From contig JAQTOU010000002.1 of the NCBI GenBank assembly GCA_028713125.1, positions 462,583 through 526,582 on the forward strand: a DNA stretch of 64,000 nt. Direction: 5' to 3'. A program made the position numbers and the translations under genes. The DNA comes from Elusimicrobiales bacterium (GTDB lineage Bacteria > Elusimicrobiota > Elusimicrobia > Elusimicrobiales > UBA9959). The notes below the pieces were generated by a model, which saw only the letters and a list, made by a program, of their open reading frames with translations, did not search any database and had not been told where the DNA came from. Positions 1-11,954 of the stretch are shown piece after piece; the first letter of the stretch is position 1; the number at the start of each line of letters is the position of its first letter.

Positions 1-3000
1 CCTATTCCGGCAGCAGCACCGGCGAGGAAGCCGGCTATGGTATAGCGGTCAATGGAAATAACGTTTATGTGACCGGCTCTTCCTATGAGCCCGGCGAAGC
101 TTCTTCCTTCTGGCTGGGCCGCTTCTCGGCGACTACCCTCGCCGCGCAGGGTACGGTCAAGAGGAGCTCCGATCCCACCGGCGGCTACGATGAGGCCGGC
201 TATGACGTGGTAGTGGACAGCCTGGGCTATGTCTTCGCGGCCGGCGCGCTGTACGGCGCGGATACGTATTCCCTGGACGCCGTGGTCATAAAGAGTTCCG
301 CCAACCTGGCGGCGGCGGACTGGGCCGGAGCGGCCTGGTACGGCAGCCAGGCCGGCGGCGCAGACGCGGCCTACGGCATTACCCTCGGCGCGGGGGCCGG
401 CGGCAATGTCAACGTGGCCGGTTATACCGAGCGCTACGATATAAACCAGGATAAGAACCTCTGGATCCGCAAGTTCGCCCACGACGGCTCCGAGCTGATG
501 ACGCAGGAATTCAATTCCAGCGCCCTGCCCGGCGACTATACCGGCGGTCCGAACTCAGACATGGGCTTCGACCTGGTGGCCGGCGGGGGCAACATAGCGG
601 TGAGCGGCAGGTTCAACGGCTATTACGGCATGTACCGCTACAAGCAGTCCAATACCCTTACGGTCAACCCGCTGCTGACAGTGGTTGTTTCCAGCGCCGC
701 CTGTTCATCCTGCGCCTCCTCGCCTTTCGCGGGAGTGGGCGTTTCCCTTATCCCCTACTCCCAGACCGGCGGCATCGACGCCTCCAGCATCAGGAGTTCC
801 GTCACCTCCCCTTCGGGGACGGCCTTCTTCCAAGTCCCGGCGGGCAAGCAGTATTTCATCGCGCTGGACAAGCAGGGCTATAGCCCGAATATAAAAGACC
901 AGCAGATGGACCCTTACGGCAGCTACTTCGTGCAGCTCGACGCGGATACTAATAAACAGTACACCCTGCAGCCGCGCCCGGCCAATGACCCGTATTACCC
1001 TCTCAGGGTGACGGTAACCTCGGCCACCGCCAGCGACTTTATAATGGCGGAAGTCTTCTTCACACAGACCGGCGAGAAAGCGGCCTACGGCATAGCGCAG
1101 GTCCCCGTGAACAGGAGCAGCGTGACCTTCACGGTCACCAATGTTCCTCCCATGGACGCCGGCGCTTATACGCTGGGCATAACCATCCCCGGCCGCGGCC
1201 TGTCGCGCAGCATCGTGATGGACGCGCTTTTCCCGCAGACCAGCTCTTACGCGGTCAATATGTCCACCTCGGCCGGCGCTATCTCGACCACCGGCGGCTT
1301 CGACGTCGGCGCCTCCACCACGCCGCCTTCAGTGGAAGGCGTGGTCAGGAGCGCCCAGACGAGGGCCCCGCTTGAAGAAGTGCGCGTCAGGATGTGGAAT
1401 TCCCCGCAGAACTGCAGCCCGGGCAGCCCCTGCATGGACTCCAACGTCTATGAGACGCTCACGGACGTGAACGGGAAGTACTCGTTCTACAATGTGGTAA
1501 GCACCGCGGCGATGTACAATTTGGCGGCGCAGAAGTCCGGCTACAAGCGGACCGGAGCCGGCATCAACATCTTCACCTCGACGGCGCCCACCGTCTACCG
1601 CGAATTCCAGCTGGAAGAGGCCACCTATACCCTGCGCGGCGTCATCCGCTACAGGGATATCCCGGTGCCCAACGCCGACGTCATGGTCTGGGGCGATTAT
1701 AACTGGTACGGCGGCTCCGACAGCTACCGCAACGGGCGCGGCCTGGAAACCGACGCCAGGACGCGGACGGCGGCCGACGGCTCCTTCGTCTTCAGCCCCG
1801 CCACCCTTAACGGCCTGCCTGACGGACAGCTCCGCATGAACGTGGCTTTCTTCGGAACCTGGGTGGACCTCAACGAGGGCAATAATAAGTCCAATTCCAT
1901 GGACGCCGACGACGTGCGCATCGTGATCTCCAGCGCCGGGGCCAAATGGAGCCCCAACAGCCCGGGCAACTGCGCGCCGGGCAGGGCCTGGAAGCTCCTG
2001 GCCCTCAGCGGTGTCTGCCATGGCTCCGGCGATGTCAACTTCAACATCATGCCCCAGGGGCAGAACGACTATGCCACGCTGAGCGGCTCCGTGACCTTCG
2101 TGACCACCTACCCGGTTACGGCGCTGAACCCGCTGGTAATTAGCTCCGTAACTCCCGTAACGGTGATGGCCATGCAGGAATGCAGCGGCGACTGTCTTAA
2201 CAGGTCCATGGGTTTCGCCGTGCTCAGCGGGACCTATACGGTCAATTCGGCCACCTACAGCATCACGCTGTCCACCGGCGTCTCCTACTACACGCGCATA
2301 ACTTCAAGCGAGTGGGGGGAAGTCAGCTCCTTCGACGACAGGGCAGATTTCCGCTCCACCGTCACGGCCTCGGTCGTCATGAACTTCGTAGTGACGAAAG
2401 CCGGTTCCATGAAGGGCGTAGTGAAGGCTCCGGACGGCTCCAACTACAAGCCGGCCAATAACCTCCCGGAGGCGCAGCGCCACAGCATTAATATAGAAGT
2501 GCGCGGCCAGAACGTGAACGTGAGCGAAGGCTGGAACGTGGACGACTACGGCGCCTTCGAGTTCCCCAACCTGGCGCCCGGCCTCTATACCGTGACCATG
2601 AGGCCGCAGGGCCTTGGTTTCCACTGGGCGGCTCCGGTGATGACGGACGTGGCGGTCGTGGCCGGGAAAACCACCCAGGTCACCCTGAAGCTGGAGGACG
2701 GCCTGGTGGTGCAGCCGCAGATCATAGGCCTGCCCGATATCTCCACGCCTACCTGGGCTTACGTGATAATCCCGGTGGAATCCGGCACGGAGATGAACCA
2801 GAAGAAGGTCACCGACCTCTTCTTCGGGGACAATACCTTCGCCTTCAACTATAGCACCACGACGCATACCTGGGACAAGAAGGTGATGCTTACCGGCCAG
2901 TACGACTTCTACCTGATGATGGGGGCGCGCTACAACCCGGAGGGCGGGAACGGCGAACCGCCGAGCTATGACCAGTTCGGCAACTTCATAGGCAAGGTGA

Positions 3001-5348
3001 AGGGCGTGGCCGTGCAGCGCGTCGAGTCCACGCCCAATCTGGGCACGGACTTCCAGCCCATCCCGGTAAGCATACTGGGCTCGCTGGGGCAGGACTCGTT
3101 CGAGGGCACTATCCTCGGCCGGCGAATCTACACGGACGCCGACCTGGATAAGATCTTCTCCAACTTCAACGAGATCATGCAGCTCATCCCGGCCGTCATG
3201 ATCTACGACGCGGCCGGGGACCTGCGCGGGTATACCGCCGGCCTGCCTACCGAGGCGGATTTCCAGGCCTTCGAAGATGCCCTGGAAACCAAGGACAAGG
3301 CCATCGTGAAGGCTTACTTCGCGGCGCACAGCGGCCGGTTCATGGTCTCTGGCCTGCCGCCCGGGCGCTATACCGTGGTCTTCTCCAACCCCAACTATCC
3401 CCCGATAGCCAAGGAACTGGACATACCGCTGGCGTCCTCCTATAACGGGAGCTACCCGTTCAGCTTCGACGAACAGAGCGTGCGCACCGGGGATATCTAC
3501 GGAACGGTCCGGAGCAGCGCCACCGGCGCCGGCCTGGGCGACGCCGTGGTCTACCTGAAGCACCGGACCGTGGAGAAGTTCACCAATACCCTGGCGGACG
3601 GCTCCTACTCCTTCGACAACCTGCCCCCCGGCATCTACCGCCTGGAGGTAACGCGCGAAGGTTTCGTGAAGACCGGGCAGAAGACCTCGCTTACGGGCTC
3701 GCTGACCGGCGACGACCAGGCGAACCTGGACTTCTACATGACGCCGTCGCAGTCCAATATGACCGGCAAGGTCTACCTGAGCAAGTTCCCGGCCCCGCTC
3801 ACCAAGTCCGGAGTGAAGATTGTCGCTTACGACGAGACTTACAATACCGAGCACCCGTCCGAGTACCTGCCCAAGATGGAAGCCACCACCAACGACGCCG
3901 GCGAGTATGAGCTGGCCGGAGTGGTTCCGGGACATAATTACAAAGTCTCCGCCTTCTACGGCAGCAAGCTGCCGGCCACGCTGGACGTCTCCAGCGAGAC
4001 CGTGACGGAAGGCGTCACCTACCTGCCGGACATTGTCCTGCGCGAGGTCCCGCCGCAGATCAAGGTGAAGGTCCGCAAGTCGCCGGATTCCGTCAACAAG
4101 GTGGACGTCACCATCAAGTCGCCAAAGCAGCTGGTCTCGACGCCGGTCTGCAAGGTGAACCCGGGCTCGGAGTACGTCCCGGGGACGGCGGTCAGCCTTG
4201 CGCTGGTCCCGGGCCCCAACAACACCTACCTGGGCCAGTTCACCGTGTCCAACAGCCAGGCGTTCTACAATGTCTACGTCAAGGCCGGCGACGGCAGCAA
4301 CAAGATGGAGAAATCCGTCACCTACAGCCCCAATAACCAGGCCAAGACCGAGCAGTACATCCAGGACGAGGCCATAAAGGGAGGCGAGGTGCAGATGGAC
4401 AAGGAGTCGGAGGAATATTCCGGCATAGAGCTGGACGCCGGCGGTTTGGCCTACTCCACCTTCAGCGCTTCCGGGGTCTCGGCTTACAGGACCTCAGCCT
4501 CGGGCGACCTGGTCGGCGGCTTCTTCAGCGCCCTGCCCTCGGTGCGCACCATAAAGACCGCCAAGGGCGACCTGAGCATCACGCAGGCCCTGCAGGACCT
4601 GATGGCTTCCGAGGTCTACAACATGGAGCTGGAGAACGCCTCCGCCAACAAGCCTTTCACGCTGACGCTCAAGTACGATAAGGAGAAGGCGGCGGACAAC
4701 AGCGACCTCCGCATCTACCAGTACGACGACGCTACCAGCGGCTGGAAAGAGGTCCCCGGCGACTACACGATAGACCCGATGCTGGGCGTGCTGTCCGTGG
4801 GGGTGGCCAGCCTGAACGACGCCTCGGTCGGGATCAGCGGCGCAAATACGCCGCTGGGCCGCAAGCGCTTCGGGATGAGCGCCGTGGTCAACGGCCGCTA
4901 CGTCCCGTCTGCCGCGGGTACTTCCCAGAGCGGGCGCTTCGCCGTATTCACGGCTAACCCTCCCACCGGTACGGCGGCGTTCAGTTCGGCGCTAGAGGTC
5001 TATAACCTGCCCAATCCGTTCAACCTCAAGAGCAAGAGGGTCACGCTGAGCGCGGACGTGGGCACGTCGGGGGTGGCCAATCCGTATCCCACGAACGGCA
5101 CGGTCATAAAGTATAACCTGCCCGCGGGCAAGACGGGTATGCTGAAGTTCGTCATCTACAATATGGCTGGCGAGAAGGTGCGCACAATAGACGAGGGCTC
5201 GCGCGCCGGCGGCCAGATCTACTACTCGGAATGGGACGGCAAGAACGACACTAACCAGGACTGCGCGTCCGGCGTGTACTTCATGCTGACCTACGTGGAC
5301 GGGAAGAAGCTGGGTACCAAGGCGCATAAGATGGCGATAATCAAATAG
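1..5348 (+). CDS. Giant secreted beta-propeller/CnaB-like repeat protein with C-terminal FlgD-like sorting domain (5' end outside window)
   Basis: The reading frame is open from base 3 upstream of any start codon, so the gene begins before the window. The first part (to about base 650) has SBBP-type propeller repeats with the motif GYGIAV..NNVYVTG. The middle holds several carboxypeptidase-regulatory/CnaB-like beta-sandwich repeats of the form G.V...TG..L....V.L....DG.Y.F.NLPPG.Y, for example near bases 3490-3680. The C-terminus (about 5000-5345) starts with YNLPNPFN and ends in an FlgD-like Ig domain (YNMAGEKVRTI, WDGKND, ASGVYF). Such tails act as cell-surface or type IX-like sorting domains in Bacteroidetes-Fibrobacteres relatives. 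A surface or secreted role is inferred; the ligand is unknown. The PorV-like gene follows 62 bases downstream. Confidence 0.85.
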   Translation, partial: YSGSSTGEEAGYGIAVNGNNVYVTGSSYEPGEASSFWLGRFSATTLAAQGTVKRSSDPTGGYDEAGYDVVVDSLGYVFAAGALYGADTYSLDAVVIKSSANLAAADWAGAAWYGSQAGGADAAYGITLGAGAGGNVNVAGYTERYDINQDKNLWIRKFAHDGSELMTQEFNSSALPGDYTGGPNSDMGFDLVAGGGNIAVSGRFNGYYGMYRYKQSNTLTVNPLLTVVVSSAACSSCASSPFAGVGVSLIPYSQTGGIDASSIRSSVTSPSGTAFFQVPAGKQYFIALDKQGYSPNIKDQQMDPYGSYFVQLDADTNKQYTLQPRPANDPYYPLRVTVTSATASDFIMAEVFFTQTGEKAAYGIAQVPVNRSSVTFTVTNVPPMDAGAYTLGITIPGRGLSRSIVMDALFPQTSSYAVNMSTSAGAISTTGGFDVGASTTPPSVEGVVRSAQTRAPLEEVRVRMWNSPQNCSPGSPCMDSNVYETLTDVNGKYSFYNVVSTAAMYNLAAQKSGYKRTGAGINIFTSTAPTVYREFQLEEATYTLRGVIRYRDIPVPNADVMVWGDYNWYGGSDSYRNGRGLETDARTRTAADGSFVFSPATLNGLPDGQLRMNVAFFGTWVDLNEGNNKSNSMDADDVRIVISSAGAKWSPNSPGNCAPGRAWKLLALSGVCHGSGDVNFNIMPQGQNDYATLSGSVTFVTTYPVTALNPLVISSVTPVTVMAMQECSGDCLNRSMGFAVLSGTYTVNSATYSITLSTGVSYYTRITSSEWGEVSSFDDRADFRSTVTASVVMNFVVTKAGSMKGVVKAPDGSNYKPANNLPEAQRHSINIEVRGQNVNVSEGWNVDDYGAFEFPNLAPGLYTVTMRPQGLGFHWAAPVMTDVAVVAGKTTQVTLKLEDGLVVQPQIIGLPDISTPTWAYVIIPVESGTEMNQKKVTDLFFGDNTFAFNYSTTTHTWDKKVMLTGQYDFYLMMGARYNPEGGNGEPPSYDQFGNFIGKVKGVAVQRVESTPNLGTDFQPIPVSILGSLGQDSFEGTILGRRIYTDADLDKIFSNFNEIMQLIPAVMIYDAAGDLRGYTAGLPTEADFQAFEDALETKDKAIVKAYFAAHSGRFMVSGLPPGRYTVVFSNPNYPPIAKELDIPLASSYNGSYPFSFDEQSVRTGDIYGTVRSSATGAGLGDAVVYLKHRTVEKFTNTLADGSYSFDNLPPGIYRLEVTREGFVKTGQKTSLTGSLTGDDQANLDFYMTPSQSNMTGKVYLSKFPAPLTKSGVKIVAYDETYNTEHPSEYLPKMEATTNDAGEYELAGVVPGHNYKVSAFYGSKLPATLDVSSETVTEGVTYLPDIVLREVPPQIKVKVRKSPDSVNKVDVTIKSPKQLVSTPVCKVNPGSEYVPGTAVSLALVPGPNNTYLGQFTVSNSQAFYNVYVKAGDGSNKMEKSVTYSPNNQAKTEQYIQDEAIKGGEVQMDKESEEYSGIELDAGGLAYSTFSASGVSAYRTSASGDLVGGFFSALPSVRTIKTAKGDLSITQALQDLMASEVYNMELENASANKPFTLTLKYDKEKAADNSDLRIYQYDDATSGWKEVPGDYTIDPMLGVLSVGVASLNDASVGISGANTPLGRKRFGMSAVVNGRYVPSAAGTSQSGRFAVFTANPPTGTAAFSSALEVYNLPNPFNLKSKRVTLSADVGTSGVANPYPTNGTVIKYNLPAGKTGMLKFVIYNMAGEKVRTIDEGSRAGGQIYYSEWDGKNDTNQDCASGVYFMLTYVDGKKLGTKAHKMAIIK

Positions 5349-5352
5349 GATT

Positions 5353-5387
5353 TCCGCCGAAGGCGGACCCGCCGGGCGGCCGGCGGG
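5353..5387. repeat. Two tandem GC-rich hairpins between genes
   Basis: TCCGCC/GGCGGA (5353-5358 with 5362-5367) is followed directly by CCCGCCGG/CCGGCGGG (5368-5375 with 5380-5387). There is no T-run, so an intrinsic terminator is unlikely. It could be an mRNA-stabilising hairpin between two co-directional genes. Confidence 0.5.
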
Positions 5388-5410
5388 CAAGGCTCAGGAC
5401 GAGGTAACTT

Positions 5411-6340
5411 ATGAAGAAAACACTATTTTTTATGCTGGCGCTCTGCCTGCCGGCGGGGGCCTGGGCCTCCGGGGCGGGGACTACGGCGGCGCCTTTCCTT
5501 AAGGCGGCCATGAGCCCGCGCGCGGTGTCCATGGCAGGGGCCTTCAGCTCGCTGGCGGACGATTCCGGCGCGGTCTTCGTGAACCCGGCGGGGCTGGCGC
5601 AGTTCGACAAGCGGGAGGCGGCGCTGGACTTCAGCACCTATCTGCAGGACGCCAGGATGGGGAACCTGTCCTACGCCGGGATGGTCAAGGATAACCGCTT
5701 CGGCTTCGGGGCCACTTTCATGACGGTGGGGGGTATCGGGAAAACCGGGCTTACCGACGCCGTGGGGGCCGTGCCGGAGATCGGGACCTTCGACGCCAGC
5801 GACCTGGCCATAACCCTGGCCTACGCCAAGAAGGAATTCGCCCCGGACCTGCTGCCGCGCCTCGACGGCGGCTTCGCCGTAAAATTCATACGTTCGGCCA
5901 TAGACACCAAGACCGCTTTCGCCGTGGCGGTGGACGCCGGCGCTATCTACCGCGCTACCGAAAAGATCAACTTGTCCATGGCCGTCCAGAACCTGGGCAC
6001 CAAAATGAAATTCGTGGACGAGTCGGACCCTCTTCCGCTCAATCTGCGCGCCGGGGCCTTGTATAAGGCCTCCACCAAGCTTAACTTGGCGGTCGAGATA
6101 AACGAGTACCTGCAGGACGAGAAGTTCTATCCTTCCGTGGGCGCCGAGTACTGGTTCCGCGACTCCCTCGCGCTGCGCGGCGGCTATAAATTCGGCTATG
6201 ATACTTCCAATTTGGGGTCGGAGGTGGGCCTTAGCCTGGGGTTCGGGATAAAGGTGCAGGGCCTCGGAGTAGATTATGCCTTCCTCCCCTTCGGAGATCT
6301 CGGCAGCATCCACCGCTTCGGGGTCTGGGTGCAGTTCTAG
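5411..6340 (+). CDS. PorV/PorQ-family outer-membrane beta-barrel protein
   Basis: This 309-residue protein has a signal peptide (MKKTLFFMLALCLPAGAWAS). The segment after it is typical of PorV/UPF0164 proteins: FLK....PRAVSMAGAFSSLADDSGAVFVNPAGLA. The rest alternates short amphipathic strands and ends in a hydrophobic strand with C-terminal phenylalanine (RFGVWVQF), as in outer-membrane barrels. In type IX secretion PorV shuttles cargo from the translocon to the surface attachment complex. The gene sits directly behind a giant protein with a FlgD-like sorting tail, which supports a cargo-handling role here. No SprA-like translocon is visible in the window. A bidirectional terminator follows. 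Confidence 0.85.
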   Translation: MKKTLFFMLALCLPAGAWASGAGTTAAPFLKAAMSPRAVSMAGAFSSLADDSGAVFVNPAGLAQFDKREAALDFSTYLQDARMGNLSYAGMVKDNRFGFGATFMTVGGIGKTGLTDAVGAVPEIGTFDASDLAITLAYAKKEFAPDLLPRLDGGFAVKFIRSAIDTKTAFAVAVDAGAIYRATEKINLSMAVQNLGTKMKFVDESDPLPLNLRAGALYKASTKLNLAVEINEYLQDEKFYPSVGAEYWFRDSLALRGGYKFGYDTSNLGSEVGLSLGFGIKVQGLGVDYAFLPFGDLGSIHRFGVWVQF

Positions 6341-6377
6341 GCTGGAAGCGGCCCGGATAAGCCGGAACGGGATAAAG

Positions 6378-6405
6378 AAAAGAGCCGCTCTTCAGCGGCT
6401 CTTTT
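6378..6405. terminator. Bidirectional intrinsic terminator
   Basis: An 11-bp perfect stem AAAAGAGCCGC/GCGGCTCTTTT with loop TCTTCA lies between the convergent PorV-like gene and the minus-strand membrane gene. The A-run and T-run make it work in both directions. Confidence 0.9.
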
Positions 6406-6426
6406 CTTTATCGCCCTTTTCCGCTT

Positions 6427-7065
6427 CTAGAATCTTATGAAATCCTCGCCGGGCCAGTCGCCGGGGGCCCCTTCCACGGAAATAAGGCGCTGGTCCTCGT
6501 GGGAGGCCGCGGACATTTTCTTGAAGGATTCCTTGAGCTCGGTGAAAGAGACGTCGGATTTTTTTATCTTCATCAATACGATGTAGCCGATGACGGTCGT
6601 GACCGCCGAGACCGGCAGAACGTAGATCCAGGCGCCCGAGTCCAGCCGGAAGATAAGGACCGCGCAAAGAAAGATCCAGAACGAAATGGCGGCGCTGGCC
6701 CCGGAAAGAACATAGGCCACTATTATATTGTACTCCTCGGTTTTTGAAAGGGACAGGATGATGGCTATAAGCGCTATGTTTATAAGCGTGAGGTAAAGCG
6801 AGCGCGTGACCCAGTTCCTCCACCGGTATTTCGAGAACATTACCGTACCGTAGATGGGGTGGTTCACCATAACGGCGTCCTCGAAGGTGGTCTCGGCCGC
6901 GAACTGCTGTATCTTCGGGGTTTCCTTCCCGGCGCCGGGATCGTAGTCGAAGGACTGCTCCTCCGGCTTCGCGCCGAGCTGGGCCGCCAGCGGCGCCGGG
7001 CAGAATGCGGCTGCCAGGGACAGCGCGATAAAAAGACCTGCCGCGAGGGCTCTATTCGTCGTAAT
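6427..7065 (-). CDS. Membrane protein with probable signal peptide; non-canonical start
   Basis: The frame contains an internal ATG at 6870, but coding character continues upstream. Residues encoded at about 7050-6980 form a signal-peptide-like stretch (LAAGLFIALSLAAAF, then PLAAQ), followed by LGAKPEEQSFDYDPG. No ATG, GTG or TTG lies in frame before this stretch. The best candidate start is ATT at 7065-7063, directly behind GGGGGAAG and overlapping the stop of the upstream gene, which would couple translation. The mature part has about three hydrophobic helices (LTLINIALIAIILSL, VLSGASAAISFWIFLCAVLIF, WIYVLPVSAVTTVIGYIVL) and a charged tail. Function is not recognised. If ATT is not used, the shorter form 6427-6870 (147 aa) is the fallback. 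Confidence 0.6.
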   Translation of the reverse strand: MTTNRALAAGLFIALSLAAAFCPAPLAAQLGAKPEEQSFDYDPGAGKETPKIQQFAAETTFEDAVMVNHPIYGTVMFSKYRWRNWVTRSLYLTLINIALIAIILSLSKTEEYNIIVAYVLSGASAAISFWIFLCAVLIFRLDSGAWIYVLPVSAVTTVIGYIVLMKIKKSDVSFTELKESFKKMSAASHEDQRLISVEGAPGDWPGEDFIRF

Positions 7066-7348
7066 CTTCCCCCATCTTCGGCACGGACGGCTTTGAATAA
7101 TCGTCCAGCCGGTAATACTGCGTGGCTCCAGAGCGCAGCTTCGTCGGGGTGTACTGAACCTCTCTAAGCTTGGACTGCTGTGTCTTGGTTGGCGCGGTCT
7201 CCCTCAGCTTTATGTTCTGGCGCACCGTTATGCGGTCGGTGAAATGCCAGTACGACGATACGAAGCCGCCTACGCTGCAGGCGAGTATCACTCCGGTCAG
7301 GAAATAAGTTTCCCTGTCCCTTCGTATCCAGAACGCTCTGATGTTCAC
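7052..7348 (-). CDS. Small single-pass membrane protein, unknown
   Basis: The 98-residue product has an N-terminal basic segment (RAFWIRRDRE), one transmembrane helix (about residues 15-35, TYFLTGVILACSVGGF) and a polar C-terminal tail rich in Tyr, Lys and Asp. Its stop overlaps the probable start of the next membrane gene by about 14 bases, so the two are likely one transcript and may form one complex. No family recognised. Confidence 0.65.
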   Translation of the reverse strand: MNIRAFWIRRDRETYFLTGVILACSVGGFVSSYWHFTDRITVRQNIKLRETAPTKTQQSKLREVQYTPTKLRSGATQYYRLDDYSKPSVPKMGEDYDE

Positions 7349-7434
7349 TTAAGCTCCTCGGGCATGCGGTCAGCTTTGAAATATTTATGCGGCCTTTCTT
7401 GCCTTGTCCGGCGGCTGCGGCGGGCGAACCGGGC

Positions 7435-8526
7435 TTATACGAATTCGCGGAAAACTATATTGGAAACGTAAAGCCGGTCTTCTCTTATCTTTATGCGGCT
7501 GCCGCTCCTTTCAAGGAAGCCGGCTTTGGTCAGCCGGGTCAGCTCCTCATTGAATTCTATAAATATATGGTCCGGCAGTTCAATTCCGGCGGTCTTGCGC
7601 AGGCCCAGCATTATTCTTTCCGCGTCCTTCTTCCGCCCGGAGAGGGTTTCGCCGTACTGCCCGGGGATTTCCTCCCCGGCCAGCGCGGCCCTGACATAGG
7701 CCGCCGTGCCGGGGATATTCGCCCGGCGCTCCCCGTCGAGGTAAGAGGCGGCCGAGGGGCCGAGCCCCAGGTATTCGCCCTGCTCCCAATAATTCAGGTT
7801 GTGCACGGATTCCCTGCCCGGCCTGGCGAAATTCGAGATCTCGTAGCGGTTAAGGCCGGCCAGCAGGAGGGAGGCCGCTCCCTCTTCGTACATGTCGGCC
7901 GACTCTTCGGGTTCCTCTTTGACCCCGTCCGCGGAAAAAGGCGTGCCGTCATGCACCTCGAGGGCGTAAAAAGAAACGTGTTCCGGCTTCAGCTTCAGCA
8001 GCCACTCTATGGACTCCGCGAAGTCCTTCCGCGTCTGGCCGGGCAGGCCGCACATCAGGTCCGCGTTGATATTCTCGAAGCCAGCGGCCCTCAGCAGGGC
8101 GAAGGCTTTAAGGAAATCCCCCGACATGGCCACCCTGCCCAGGCGCTTCAGCAGTCTGTCCTGCGAGGCCTGGAGGCCCAGGCTTATGCGGTTTATACCG
8201 GCTTTCTTCAGGCACGCGGCTTTCTCCGCGTCGAGGCTCTCGGGGTTAACCTCGAAAGTGCTTTCAGACAGCCGGAGCAGGGGCCCGGTCAGCCCCGAAA
8301 TTACGGAGAAAAGCTTTTCAAGCTGGGCGGGGGAGAGAAGGCTGGGGGTTCCGCCGCCGACATAAAGCGTGGTGAAGCTCCCGGCCCGGCCCGCATAGGC
8401 GGAAGCTTCTCGGGCGAGCGCCTCCAGGAAAAGGTCTATCTCCCCTGCCGTGGCGGGGGCGGAGGCGAAGTCGCAATAGCCGCATTTCGCCCGGCAGAAC
8501 GGGATATGGATGTAAAGGCCCGGCAT
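7435..8526 (-). CDS. hemW: HemW-like radical SAM protein (heme chaperone / coproporphyrinogen oxidase-like)
   Basis: The start is taken at ATG 8526, giving MPGLYIHIPFC, because homologues begin here and the upstream codons run through a promoter and terminator. Cys11, Cys15 and Cys18 form the radical-SAM CxxxCxxC motif. GGGTPS follows, then the conserved ESTFEVNPESL, NRISLGLQ, LMCGLPGQT and LNYWEQGEYLGLGPSA blocks of the HemN/HemW family. HemW lacks the extra cysteine arrangement of true HemN and inserts heme into respiratory proteins. Length (363 aa) is normal. The C-terminal HemN_C domain is present. Confidence 0.9.
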   Translation of the reverse strand: MPGLYIHIPFCRAKCGYCDFASAPATAGEIDLFLEALAREASAYAGRAGSFTTLYVGGGTPSLLSPAQLEKLFSVISGLTGPLLRLSESTFEVNPESLDAEKAACLKKAGINRISLGLQASQDRLLKRLGRVAMSGDFLKAFALLRAAGFENINADLMCGLPGQTRKDFAESIEWLLKLKPEHVSFYALEVHDGTPFSADGVKEEPEESADMYEEGAASLLLAGLNRYEISNFARPGRESVHNLNYWEQGEYLGLGPSAASYLDGERRANIPGTAAYVRAALAGEEIPGQYGETLSGRKKDAERIMLGLRKTAGIELPDHIFIEFNEELTRLTKAGFLERSGSRIKIREDRLYVSNIVFREFV

Positions 8527-8532
8527 ATACAG

Positions 8533-8538
8533 ATTATA
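8533..8538 (-). promoter_or_regulatory. -10 box for hemW, probably leaderless
   Basis: TATAAT on the minus strand ends six bases before the hemW ATG. A transcription start about seven bases downstream of a -10 box would fall on or next to the start codon, and no Shine-Dalgarno sequence fits between. The -35 region is weak. Confidence 0.5.
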
Positions 8539-8568
8539 GCGAATAGGCGATGATAAAACGGGGCGAAT

Positions 8569-8598
8569 AAAAACGGGAGCGGCGTAAACCGCTCCCGT
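8569..8598 (-). terminator. Intrinsic terminator of slipin gene
   Basis: Read on the minus strand, a 10-bp stem ACGGGAGCGG/CCGCTCCCGT is followed by TTTTATT. It lies between the slipin stop (8624) and the hemW promoter. Confidence 0.85.
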
Positions 8599-8623
8599 CG
8601 TCACGTCCCGCCGCCCTTGCGGC

Positions 8624-9370
8624 TTACTTGGAGTCGTTCTTCTTCATGAACATGTTCAGCATGTCTATCGGCACCGGGAAGATGGTAGTGGAATTATTGT
8701 CCGTGGCTATCTCGGTGAGGGTCTGCAGGTAGCGCAGCTGTATGGCCGCGGGGTTCACCGCCATAATGGCGGCGGCGTCGGAGAGCTTCTGGGCCGCCTG
8801 GAATTCGCCTTCGGCGTGGATGACCTTGGCGCGGCGCTCGCGCTCGGCCTCGGCCTGGCGGGCGATGGCGCGCTGCATTTCCTGCGGCAGGTCCACGTTC
8901 TTGACCTCGACGCTGGAGATCTTTATGCCCCAGGGCTCGGTGTGCAGGTCCAGGATCTCCTGGAGGTTCTTGTTGATCTTGTCGCGCTGCGCGAGCAGGT
9001 CGTCCAGCTCCTGCTGGCCGAGCACGCTGCGGAGCGTGGTCTGCGCCAGCTGGCTGGTGGCGTACATATAATTTTCCACGTTGAGCACGGCGGCCTGCGG
9101 GTCAACTACCCTGAAGTAGATGACGGCGTTCACTTTGACGGAGATATTGTCGCGGGTGATCACGTCCTGCGGGGGGACGTCGAGCACCACCACGCGGGTG
9201 CTCATGCGGAACATCTGCTGGATGCCGGGGATAAGGAAGATCAGCCCGGGGCCCTTTACGCCCGTGAAGCGGCCCAGCGTAAGCGTGACGCCGCGCTCGT
9301 ATTCGTTAAGGACCTTGATACTGGCGAAAAGTAACACCACCGCGATTATTATTAAGGGAGCCATGGTCAT
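8624..9370 (-). CDS. Slipin / stomatin-like SPFH membrane protein
   Basis: The start is placed at ATG 9370 because GGAGG stands six bases upstream. The protein (248 aa) begins with one membrane helix ([15 protein letters not shown]) followed by the SPFH domain: [42 protein letters not shown], then the coiled Ala/Glu-rich helix [17 protein letters not shown]. This order is that of bacterial slipins, which form membrane-microdomain oligomers. Slipins usually pair with an NfeD protein; none is adjacent here. The client is unknown. Confidence 0.9.
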   Translation of the reverse strand: MTMAPLIIIAVVLLFASIKVLNEYERGVTLTLGRFTGVKGPGLIFLIPGIQQMFRMSTRVVVLDVPPQDVITRDNISVKVNAVIYFRVVDPQAAVLNVENYMYATSQLAQTTLRSVLGQQELDDLLAQRDKINKNLQEILDLHTEPWGIKISSVEVKNVDLPQEMQRAIARQAEAERERRAKVIHAEGEFQAAQKLSDAAAIMAVNPAAIQLRYLQTLTEIATDNNSTTIFPVPIDMLNMFMKKNDSK

Positions 9371-9499
9371 TTCAAACCTCCGTACCCAGAGAGATGTCTT
9401 CTTCAGTTCAAGTCTATCAAAGAAGCCGGCGGAAAGCAAAGGCCGCTGGCCCGGGGGTCCGGATATTTTGTATCATATAACAACAGGGTCTTTAATTTT

Positions 9500-11925
<2,426 letters not shown>

Positions 11926-11954
11926 AGGGACGTCAGCGCCCCGGGAGCAGAAAA

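Noticed and set aside
2304-3935. 543-residue minus-strand frame inside the giant secreted protein gene
   Set aside because: His/Arg/Gly-rich shadow of a strongly supported plus-strand gene with domain repeats in frame.
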